Notes under the pieces: model-generated
The model's database searches: none
What the model saw: the letters and a program-made list of their open reading frames with translations, nothing else
Told to the model about the DNA's origin: nothing
Translations under genes and position numbers: made by a program
From: Actinomycetota bacterium
GTDB lineage: Bacteria > Actinomycetota > Actinomycetes > S36-B12 > CAIYMF01
Assembly: GCA_009699025.1 (NCBI GenBank)
Contig: WLOZ01000004.1
Coordinates: forward strand, 1-20,356
Reading direction: 5' to 3'
Length of the DNA stretch: 20,356 bases
Shown: piece after piece, positions 8,713 to 17,566 of the stretch
Layout: each line of letters opens with the position of its first letter
Position numbering within the stretch: the first letter of the stretch is position 1

Positions 8713-9363
8713 CTACGACGACAGGTGGATTCCGAACAGTGCGTCGATCTCGAGGGCCGTGGTCTCATAGCCCACATGCCTGATTCCGATCATGCCCAGA
8801 GCGACAGCCGCCGCGATATTGTGCGGCAGATCGTCGACGAACACGCTCTCCTCGGCCGACACGCCGACCAGCTTCAGGGTGTGCTCGAAGATGCGCGGCT
8901 CAGGCTTGCGCATACCCACCTCGCCCGAGATGACAACGACGTCGAACATGTCGTCCCAGCCGTCGCGCGGGTAGTCGTTTCCCCACGAGTTCGAGCACAG
9001 TGCCGTGCGGATTCCCGCTGCCCGCGCCCGACGAACGAGCCCGCTCATATCCTCCGCGTGCTCGAAGTGCTCAAACATCCGACCGAGCAGACCCCGCTCC
9101 TCGACCGGTCGCCCGGTGCGCTCGGACAGCGCCCGCGCGAGCCTGCTCTCGAAGTCGGGCAGGGCCATCTCTCCGCGCTCAAGTGCGTGCACGGGGTTCA
9201 GTAGCGCCTCCATGCCCGCCGGCTCGCCGAGCCAGTCGCGCATGAGGCTCGCGTAGGTCTGCAGGTCGACACCGTCGATCTCGGCCCAGCGCTGCACCGC
9301 GACCCGCAGGTCGCCGGTGAGCACGCCGCCCCAGTCGACGATGAGCGCGCGAGGCTCAGGCAC
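8713..9363 (-). CDS. HAD-superfamily hydrolase (HAD-IA type, DxGGV motif)
   Basis: A 216-aa haloacid-dehalogenase-fold hydrolase, probably a phosphatase of a small organic phosphate. Motif I is IVDWGGVLTG with nucleophile Asp10; the second Asp of the usual DxD is Gly12, as in the ACAD10-like and YihX-like members. Motif II is ALCSNSW (Ser125), the lysine is in RKPEPRIF (Lys153), and motif IV is FVDDLPHN (Asp177-Asp178). The start is the GTG at 9363, behind GAGGTG, whose first 8 bases GTGCCTGA overlap the end of the upstream kinase gene; an ATG further up at 9432 lies deep inside that gene. Coupled translation with the kinase suggests a joint function. Downstream come the G-quadruplex motif and the hairpin. 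The substrate is unknown. Confidence 0.9.
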   Translation of the reverse strand: MPEPRALIVDWGGVLTGDLRVAVQRWAEIDGVDLQTYASLMRDWLGEPAGMEALLNPVHALERGEMALPDFESRLARALSERTGRPVEERGLLGRMFEHFEHAEDMSGLVRRARAAGIRTALCSNSWGNDYPRDGWDDMFDVVVISGEVGMRKPEPRIFEHTLKLVGVSAEESVFVDDLPHNIAAAVALGMIGIRHVGYETTALEIDALFGIHLSS

Positions 9364-10414
9364 CGGACACCTCACGAGCTCGCGCCAGCAGTTGCGGCAC
9401 CCCGGTGTCGAGTCGCCCGAAGAATGCGTCATCGCTCATGCCCGCCATCCAGCGGTGGTACGACGCCTCAAGCAGAATCGCTAGCTTCCAGATGGCCAGG
9501 GTCATGAACCAATCAAGGTCGGGTGTGGGATCGGGGCGCCCCGTGCGTCTCGACCACGCGTCGACCAACTCGCCACGCGAGGGAAATCCATCGGTGTCGG
9601 GACACAGTTCCATGAGCGGCAAAGTCTCACCCGGCTCGGGCCAGAACGACAGCAGGTAGCCGATGTCGGCGCGTGGGTCGCCCACCGTGGCCATCTCCCA
9701 ATCGACCACCGCCGTGATCACCCCAGGCGCCTCGACGATCACGTTGTCGAGCCGGTAGTCACCGTGCACCAGCGCGGGCTCCACCTCGGCCGGAACATTA
9801 ACCCGCAGCCAGTCGCGCACGGCGTCGTAGTCGGGCAGTTCTCGCGCCCGGCCGCCGGCCGCCGCAACCGCGGCCTCGATTCCCTCGCGTTGACCCGACC
9901 AGCGGCGCAGCTGGCGCTCGAGGTAGCCCGAGGGCCGGCCGATGCCCGCCTCGACGAAGGGGCGCCACTCGGCGCTGTGCACCTCGCCCAGAGCGCACGC
10001 CAGGTCGAGCCCGAGGGCATGACGTCGCTCGGGCGCCGCGAGGAAGTCGGGCAACTCGCTACGGACCACCACCCCCGGCGCGCTCTCCATCAGGTAGAAG
10101 GGTGCTCCGAGCACCGACTCGTCGTGACAGGCCGCGACCACCGCGGGCACGCGCACCCCTTCGGGGTCTCCCACCAGAAGGGAGAGGATCCGAAACTCCC
10201 GGATCACATCGTGGGCCGTGGGAAGCAGTGGCCCGTGAGGCGGCCGCCGCAGCACCCACGTGAGGGTGCGCCCGTCGACATCGCGCGACACTGCGTAGGT
10301 GAGGTTCGAGTGCCCCTCACCGAGTGACACGGCGGCAAGCGGACCCTCCCCGGGGAGGATGCCCTGCGAGTCAACCCATGCGGTGAGCGCTGCGGTGTCG
10401 AGGGCTGGAGTCAC
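9356..10414 (-). CDS. APH-fold phosphotransferase, ACAD10/ACAD11-like
   Basis: A 352-aa kinase of the aminoglycoside-phosphotransferase fold, of the type related to the kinase domain of ACAD10/ACAD11. A nucleotide-binding loop LGEGHSNLTY is at 31-40, RRPPHGPLLPTAHDVIREF at 56-74 includes the family's conserved RRPP, the catalytic loop HGDYRLDN is at 217-224 (Asp219, Asn224), and metal-binding DWE is at 238-240. Family knowledge places such proteins in hydroxyacyl-CoA phosphorylation or other small-molecule phosphorylation; antibiotic resistance is less likely. The GTG start at 10414 lies 6 nt after a TAGGCT and lacks a Shine-Dalgarno, suggesting leaderless translation. It overlaps the HAD gene by 8 nt. 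No acyl-CoA dehydrogenase gene is in the window, so the substrate remains open. Confidence 0.9.
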   Translation of the reverse strand: MTPALDTAALTAWVDSQGILPGEGPLAAVSLGEGHSNLTYAVSRDVDGRTLTWVLRRPPHGPLLPTAHDVIREFRILSLLVGDPEGVRVPAVVAACHDESVLGAPFYLMESAPGVVVRSELPDFLAAPERRHALGLDLACALGEVHSAEWRPFVEAGIGRPSGYLERQLRRWSGQREGIEAAVAAAGGRARELPDYDAVRDWLRVNVPAEVEPALVHGDYRLDNVIVEAPGVITAVVDWEMATVGDPRADIGYLLSFWPEPGETLPLMELCPDTDGFPSRGELVDAWSRRTGRPDPTPDLDWFMTLAIWKLAILLEASYHRWMAGMSDDAFFGRLDTGVPQLLARAREVSGA

Positions 10415-10646
10415 GAGCAGAGCCTAGCTGTCGGGGCTGTGGCCCCTCGCACGGATCGTCGTCGGGCCACCCCCACAGATTTTCGACGGCCGCACGGCCG
10501 CCCTCGGCTTGACGACGCCAACCAGATGCCATTTCATCAGCCGACCGGATGATTCGATTCTCACCAATTTCGTCGTATCGTCCACACCATCGACAGACTT
10601 GACCAACTACGGCACCCTCGCCAGGGGCGACCGTTCAGGGGGAATC
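10415..10646. other. Divergent promoter region, kinase / Rv3235-like gene
   Basis: These 232 nt separate the leftward kinase from the rightward Rv3235-like gene and must hold promoters for both. On the plus strand, TTGACG (10509-10514) followed 17 nt later by TTTCAT (10532-10537) is a weak candidate promoter. A second TTGACC is at 10599-10604, with no convincing -10. No gene is seen inside. Confidence 0.4.
10421..10426 (-). promoter_or_regulatory. Candidate -10 for leaderless kinase mRNA
   Basis: TAGGCT on the minus strand ends exactly 6 nt before the GTG at 10414, the spacing at which the first base of the start codon becomes the transcript's first base. A GGGGC-TGTG-GCCCC hairpin (10433-10446) lies just upstream. 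No -35 match is seen. Confidence 0.5.
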
Positions 10647-11176
10647 ATGATTCAGAACTCGTCCGCTCTCTCCGACCCGGCTCCCGAGCACCTTCAGCTG
10701 CGGGTCGCAGCCCATCCGGTTCCGGAGTACGAGCCCGCCGAGGAAACCGGCCGGCCGATTCACCACGGGCAGCTTGCCTTCGATCTGATGACTCCCCCGC
10801 ACGACTCGTCAGAATCGTCGGCGACGGTCATCGACTTTCCCGCCTCACGAGTGCGCGAGCCCGCGCCTGACCCCACCCAGTGGGCCCGCAGCATCATCGT
10901 CGCCACCCTCGAGAGTCTGCACGGAATTCGATCGCCGGGGCAGTTGCGCCGCTGGTACGCACCCCGGGTGCACGCCGCCGTCGCCGCTCGTGCGGCACGC
11001 GCTAGGCCCACCGCCACGCCACCGCGCATCGTGGTGCGCTCGGTTCGCACGATTATGGTCAGTGAGGGGCGCATCGAGGCCTCAGGTGTGGTCGAGGTGG
11101 CAGGCAGATGCCGCGCGATCGCCCTACAGATGACGACCTACGACGGCCGGTGGCGGGTCACAGCCCTCGAAATCGG

Positions 11177-11180
<4 letters not shown>
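10647..11180 (+). CDS. Rv3235-like conserved actinobacterial protein
   Basis: A 177-aa protein resembling the Rv3235 family (DUF6459), typically encoded next to secA in actinobacteria and of unknown function. The first 70 residues are low in structure and rich in Pro, Glu and Ser. A compact domain fills residues 75-177, with [19 protein letters not shown] (88-106) as its most typical block, then an Ala/Arg-rich helix and a C-terminal beta region ending WRVTALEIG. There is no signal peptide or membrane helix. The ATG at 10647 is chosen because AGGGGG lies just upstream; the frame is open further left to 10509, but that start lacks such a site. Its TAG stop shares the CTAG at 11177-11180 with the stop of secA. 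Confidence 0.85.
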
Positions 11181-13990
<2,810 letters not shown>

Positions 13991-13996
13991 CGCCCC

Positions 13997-14002
13997 ATCG
14001 TA
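13997..14002 (-). promoter_or_regulatory. Candidate -10 for leaderless secA mRNA
   Basis: TACGAT on the minus strand ends 6 nt before the chosen secA ATG, the intervening bases being GGGGCG. A TTGCAC lies 20 nt further upstream, a long spacing for a -35. The GGGG may alternatively act as a weak ribosome binding site for the ATG at 13981. Confidence 0.5.
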
Positions 14003-14080
14003 GGCGACGCCCGAGAGGTGGGGTGCAACCACGGTCCCCGTCGCCTCACGGCGGGCGTGACGCTGAAAGTCCCCCTGTCA

Positions 14081-14142
14081 CCACATCCCTACGCCAGTTT
14101 GGACACAGCGCGGGCCTAGTCCGAACTGGCGTAGGGATGTGG
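14081..14142 (-). terminator. 24-bp-stem hairpin between GNAT remnant and secA
   Basis: Left arm 14081-14104 (starting CCACATCCCTACGCCAGTT) and right arm 14119-14142 (ending AACTGGCGTAGGGATGTGG) are complementary at 23 of 24 positions. The one exception (T14100/G14123) pairs as a U-G wobble in one RNA orientation. The loop is 14 nt. It starts 20 nt after the acetyltransferase-remnant stop and lies about 80 nt before the secA promoter. It has no T-run. It may be a terminator or a member of a dispersed palindromic repeat family. Confidence 0.65.
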
Positions 14143-14162
14143 CGAAGGATCTTAGGTGAGGG

Positions 14163-14411
14163 CTAGTGCAAGTGCTCGCGGGTGAGCGTGGCCATGTGCG
14201 ACGGCTCGCCCCGACCAACGCCCGCCCCCAGATCATTCACGAATGACTCCGCGTGCTCCCTCAGGTAGCGACTCGGAACACTGGTGAAGCGCGGAATCTC
14301 GGGGTCCTGACAGGCCGCGAAAACGGCGTCGACGTCATCTCGAACCAACCCGCGCAACGTCACCACTCCGTCGGAGAGCACGGGCGACTCGGCAGGCCAG
14401 CGACTGGTCAT
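14163..14411 (-). pseudogene. GNAT acetyltransferase, N-terminal remnant
   Basis: An 82-aa frame resembles the start of RimJ/RimL-type GNAT acetyltransferases: SPVLSDGVVTLRGLVRDDVD (about 9-28), then FAACQDPEIPRFTSVPSRY (31-49) and REHAESFV (51-58). The usual protein is about 170-190 aa. The acetyl-CoA-binding part is absent: the frame stops after THLH-like residues (REHLH) and the next feature is the long hairpin. No continuation was found in the other minus-strand frames. It is most likely the stump left by a deletion, although a short expressed protein cannot be excluded. It is transcribed away from the 94-aa gene and towards secA. Confidence 0.6.
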
Positions 14412-14496
14412 AGCTCATCGAACCACGTGGCACTGGGGCGAGAAGCGTGACAGCGCATCGATCCGTGATGCTCGCACCAGCCCACGCCCGTGCGAG

Positions 14497-14502
14497 TAGG
14501 GT
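14497..14502 (+). promoter_or_regulatory. Candidate -10 for leaderless 94-aa gene
   Basis: TAGGGT on the plus strand is followed by CGCGAC and then directly by the GTG at 14509, giving the 6-nt spacing of leaderless promoters. No Shine-Dalgarno or -35 is evident. An 8-bp palindrome CCACGTGG (14423-14430) lies in the same divergent region. Confidence 0.5.
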
Positions 14503-14508
14503 CGCGAC

Positions 14509-14793
14509 GTGCACATCAACGAGCCGAGGGCCGCCACTGCCGACGAGCGAGTGCGCGCGGAGGCTGCCGGGCTTCCGATGCCGGCCGAGGCCGCCTGCTT
14601 CACCTGGGGCGACGCCCACGGATCACCTCTCGCCTACGGCGTGGTCCTCGCCGGAGTCGGCGAACGACGCGTGCGCACCGTCGCGGCAGCAGATTTTTCC
14701 GATTCCCGCGTGGCCGAGGCGGTGGTATCGCTGCGGGAGGTACTCCTCGGTCGACTGGCCGAGGGAGCCGAGGGAGCCGAGGGCACGGAGTGA
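14509..14793 (+). CDS. 94-aa protein of unknown function, coupled to AlkX-like gene
   Basis: I do not recognise this protein. It has 94 residues, no signal peptide or membrane helix, and one cysteine (Cys30). The middle part, CFTWGDAHGSPLAYGVVLAG (about 30-49), looks like a small beta structure; the C-terminal half, VAEAVVSLREVLLGRL, looks like an amphipathic helix, followed by a low-complexity EGAEGAEGTE tail. The evidence that it is a real gene is its context: a TAGGGT 6 nt before its GTG, and a TGA that overlaps the GTG of the downstream glycosylase gene by 4 nt (GTGA), which implies translational coupling. It may assist that enzyme, but nothing in the sequence proves this. Confidence 0.7.
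   Translation: MHINEPRAATADERVRAEAAGLPMPAEAACFTWGDAHGSPLAYGVVLAGVGERRVRTVAAADFSDSRVAEAVVSLREVLLGRLAEGAEGAEGTE
14758..14784 (+). repeat. 9-bp tandem repeat GCCGAGGGA, three copies
   Basis: Two exact copies and a third with a final C run head to tail at the 3' end of the 94-aa gene, encoding an Ala/Glu/Gly tail. The last copy contains GAGGG, placed 6 nt before the GTG of the next gene, so the repeat also supplies its ribosome binding site. Copy number can change without shifting the frame. Confidence 0.85.
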
Positions 14794-16073
14794 ATACTCC
14801 GGTCGTGCTGAGCGCCGACGAGGCGCGGCGACTTGTCCTCACCGCCCAGGGCCTGATCGGCTCGCCCTATCCCCTCACTCCAGCAACCGCAGCCCGCTCC
14901 TCCGACGCCCGACGCGTACGCTCGGTGCGCGCGGTGCTTGAGCACCTCGGCGCGGTGCAGCTTGACACCATTTCGGTGCTTGCCCGCTCGCACGAACTGG
15001 TGCAGTACGCGCGCCTCGGAGCAGTCGGGCGCACAGCCATCGACAAGGCCTACTGGGGCGACGGCGCGGGGCCTGCAACGAGCTTCGAGTACTGGTCGCA
15101 CGCGGCGAGCATCCTGCCGGTGCACCTGTGGCCCTGGTTCGCTTTTCGCCGCCGCTGGTACCAGGCCCGGGGCGAGCGCTGGCACAGGGTGACGCACTCG
15201 GCCCTCGACGTCATCAGGCGCAGGCTGCTTGAGGACGGTCCCCTCACCACTCGCGACATCGGCGGCGCCAAGGCGGGAGGCGAGTGGTGGGACTGGTCGG
15301 AGTCGAAGGTGGCGATCGAGTGGCTGCTCGACATCGGCGAGGTGGTGTGCACGCGCCGCGTGGGCTGGCGTCGCGTGTACGACCTCGCCGAACGCGCCCT
15401 GCCCGAGCGCGTGCTCGGGCCCGAGCCTGACGATGACGAGTGCATCCGACACCTGACCTTGCTGGGGGCGCGCGCCGTGGGAGTCGGCACCGTGGGCGAC
15501 ATCCTCGACGTGCATCGCCTCTCCGGCCGCTACACCAGCAGGGCCCATCTCCGGGAGGTGTTCGACGACCTCGTGGCCGACGGGCAACTGGTGGAGGTGT
15601 CGGTTCCGGGCTGGCGTGGGCCGGTCTACGCCGACATGGCCCTGCTCAGCTCGGGACCCGCGTCGGGGCGTCACCGCACCACCATGCTGTCAGCCTTCGA
15701 CTCCCTCATCTGGCACCGCGGCCGCACCGAGCGCGTGTTCGACTTCGAGCACCTCTTCGAGCCCTACGTCCCTGCCGCGCGACGACAGCACGGCTACTTC
15801 ACGATGCCGGTACTGCACGGGGGACGGCTGGTGTCCAGGGTCGATCCGAAGCGGGTCGGCACCACCCTGGAAGCGCGCGCAGCAATATTCGAGACATCCG
15901 AGGGCACCGGCGCTCCCCACGGTCGAGTGTCGACCACTGCCGTGGAGGGCACCGCCCTCGCCCTCACTGAGGCCGCTCGCTGGGTGGGCTGCGACACGGT
16001 GCGGCTGGTCGACGTGCGCCCGGCGAGTACGACGCCCATGCTGGCCGCCGCCCTGCGCGCTGCTCGTGCCTGA
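14790..16073 (+). CDS. AlkX/YcaQ-family DNA glycosylase (winged-helix, HTH_42)
   Basis: A 427-aa protein of the HTH_42 winged-helix DNA glycosylase family (YcaQ/AlkX and AlkZ), which removes alkylated bases and unhooks interstrand crosslinks. The signature Q-L-D at 57-59 in GAVQLDTISVLARSHELV matches the Q-phi-D motif that I recall as typical of AlkX/YcaQ, not the Q-phi-Q of AlkZ. The C-terminal block AFDSLIWHRGRTERVFDFEH and FEPYVPAARRQHGYFTMPVL are family hallmarks. The GTG at 14790 overlaps the TGA of the 94-aa gene and has GAGGG upstream; the frame is open further left, but that part overlaps the other gene in another phase. It ends 1 nt before the converging hpf stop. AlkZ homologues sometimes protect antibiotic producers, but no biosynthesis genes are visible. 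Confidence 0.88.
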   Translation: MNTPVVLSADEARRLVLTAQGLIGSPYPLTPATAARSSDARRVRSVRAVLEHLGAVQLDTISVLARSHELVQYARLGAVGRTAIDKAYWGDGAGPATSFEYWSHAASILPVHLWPWFAFRRRWYQARGERWHRVTHSALDVIRRRLLEDGPLTTRDIGGAKAGGEWWDWSESKVAIEWLLDIGEVVCTRRVGWRRVYDLAERALPERVLGPEPDDDECIRHLTLLGARAVGVGTVGDILDVHRLSGRYTSRAHLREVFDDLVADGQLVEVSVPGWRGPVYADMALLSSGPASGRHRTTMLSAFDSLIWHRGRTERVFDFEHLFEPYVPAARRQHGYFTMPVLHGGRLVSRVDPKRVGTTLEARAAIFETSEGTGAPHGRVSTTAVEGTALALTEAARWVGCDTVRLVDVRPASTTPMLAAALRAARA

Positions 16074-16074
16074 G

Positions 16075-16710
16075 CTAGTTCGAGAGCCGGATCAGTCCGT
16101 AGTCGAAGCTCACGCGGCGGTAGACCACCGACGGCAGCGACGTGTCGGAGTCGGTGAACAGGTAGAAGTCGTGGCCCACCAGCTCCATCCGGTCGACGGC
16201 CTCGCCGACCGACATCGGAGCTGACTCGTGCGTCTTTTCACGCACCACGATGGGGCCGTTGACGTAGACCGCGTCAGCCGCTCCCTCAGCAGGCTCGGCC
16301 GGGTCGGCCAGCTCAGCCGCCTCAGCCGCCTCGGCACTCGACTGCTCGCCCGGCGGGAGCAGGTCATCGGTGGGGATGACTCCGAGGTGGGTCCCGTGTC
16401 GGCGGGCAGATCGCCTGCGATCAGCCGCACGACGCAGCCGCTCCTCGAGCCGGTCGTAGGCCAGCTCGAGCGCGGCGTACTGGTCGGCCGACGCGGCCTC
16501 AGCGCGGATCACCGCGCCAGCGCCACCTCGGCAGGTGAGTTCGACGTCAAAGGCACGCTCGGCGAGCCTCGGGTTCTGCTCCTTGGTGACCTCGACGTCG
16601 ATGCGGGTGAGAGGAACCCCGAATCTGTCGAGCTTGGCCACTTTCTCGGTGACGTGATCGCGAAAACGCTGCGATAGCTCGATATGCCGACCCCTGACGA
16701 TGATGTCCAT
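16075..16710 (-). CDS. hpf: Ribosome hibernation promoting factor, long form
   Basis: Long HPF (RaiA-like) joins 70S ribosomes into inactive 100S dimers in stationary phase. The 211-aa product has the N-terminal ribosome-binding domain (about 1-100: MDIIVRGRHIELSQRFRDHV, LTRIDVEVTKEQNPRL), an Ala/Glu/Pro-rich linker (about 120-148) and the C-terminal dimerisation domain (about 155-208: VVREKTHESAPMSVGEAVDR, YRRVSFDYGLIRL). The ATG at 16710 has GGAGGT 5 nt... upstream with TTGAG between; the frame is open to 16809, but the extra 33 residues have no such site and overlap comF. The gene lies 31 nt after comF and converges with the glycosylase gene with a 1-nt gap. Confidence 0.95.
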   Translation of the reverse strand: MDIIVRGRHIELSQRFRDHVTEKVAKLDRFGVPLTRIDVEVTKEQNPRLAERAFDVELTCRGGAGAVIRAEAASADQYAALELAYDRLEERLRRAADRRRSARRHGTHLGVIPTDDLLPPGEQSSAEAAEAAELADPAEPAEGAADAVYVNGPIVVREKTHESAPMSVGEAVDRMELVGHDFYLFTDSDTSLPSVVYRRVSFDYGLIRLSN

Positions 16711-16741
16711 CTCAACCTCCGGTCGCTCGATCTTCTCGTTT

Positions 16742-17515
16742 CTACCGTAGCTCGCGCTGATCAGTCTCGACAGAGGTCCGAAGTCCCGAGACCAGACGCC
16801 CGGCGTCAACTGAAGGGGTGCTCACGACGGCGGCAGCACCCGTCGGCAGAATTTCAGCAGCCAGCAGAGCGCGCCGCAACTCGCGCAGTGTGGCGCCCGT
16901 GGTGACGACGTCGTCGACAGCCACCACCACCGATTCGAGCAGCGCCTGCCGCTGAGACTGCGACCGCGGCAGCCCAATTCCAATGGACCCCACGACGTTG
17001 GCCTCGCGCGCTGCGCTGCCCAAACCGCGCTGGTCGCGAGGCTGGCGCACGAGACGCGCGAGGTCGCTCACCCCAGCGTCGATCCCCGAGGCCCGCATCG
17101 CGTGCGCCGCCGACCGTGCGAGCAGGCCGACCGAGGAGACACCACGCTCGCGTAGGGCTTCGCGGCGGGTGGGAGCTGGGATCAGCACCACCCTTCGGCT
17201 CACCTGTGCTGCCAGCGCGTGCCGGACACTGCGCGCCAAGGTCTCGCCCAATACCGGCGTGAGGGTGCGCTCCCCACGCATTTTGTGGGCACGCACCGCT
17301 GCCCGTCCCACTCCGAGAGGGTCGAGGTGCGCGCACGTGAACCCATCGATTCGCGCCACGGTGAGGCCGAGCAGATCGTGCTTGCAGGCATCACACAGCA
17401 CCCGGCCCGCGAGTCGGCACCCGGCGCACTCGCGCGGAACTACCAGTTCGAGGAGCGCGCGAACGATGGCAGACATACGCCCCATGGTGAGGGCTCGAGG
17501 GCATCCACCCGGCAC
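16742..17515 (-). CDS. ComF-family phosphoribosyltransferase-like protein
   Basis: A 257-aa ComF-type protein, related to type I phosphoribosyltransferases and to competence proteins that handle incoming single-stranded DNA; its role in actinobacteria is not established. An N-terminal four-cysteine zinc site is formed by Cys30, Cys33, Cys41 and Cys44 (CAGC and CDAC). A conserved HKMRGERTL is at 77-85, LIPAPTRREALRERG at 111-125, and the PRPP-binding loop VVVAVDDVVTTGAT at 196-209. The start is uncertain: GTG at 17515, ATG at 17485 or ATG at 17476 are all possible and none has a strong ribosome binding site. The longest is given. It lies 51 nt after lpqB and 31 nt before hpf, in the order known from mycobacteria. 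Confidence 0.88.
   Translation of the reverse strand: MPGGCPRALTMGRMSAIVRALLELVVPRECAGCRLAGRVLCDACKHDLLGLTVARIDGFTCAHLDPLGVGRAAVRAHKMRGERTLTPVLGETLARSVRHALAAQVSRRVVLIPAPTRREALRERGVSSVGLLARSAAHAMRASGIDAGVSDLARLVRQPRDQRGLGSAAREANVVGSIGIGLPRSQSQRQALLESVVVAVDDVVTTGATLRELRRALLAAEILPTGAAAVVSTPSVDAGRLVSGLRTSVETDQRELR
16744..16749 (-). promoter_or_regulatory. Possible internal -10 for hpf
   Basis: TACGGT on the minus strand overlaps the comF stop codon by one base and would start an hpf transcript near 16737, with a leader of about 27 nt that includes the GGAGGT site. No -35 is clear. A separate promoter would let hpf respond to growth phase apart from the upstream genes. Confidence 0.3.
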
Positions 17516-17566
17516 GGACGCGCGGCACTGTGCACAACGCCGGCGCTGGCCAGCTGTGGAGAGCGC

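Noticed and set aside
14057..14081. GTGAC/GTCAC inverted repeat near secA as an operator
   Set aside because: Only 5-bp arms with a 15-nt centre, expected by chance in GC-rich DNA.
14634..15674. Minus-strand open frame of 346 codons
   Set aside because: Antisense to the glycosylase gene, whose protein matches its family throughout; the opposing frame matches nothing I recognise.
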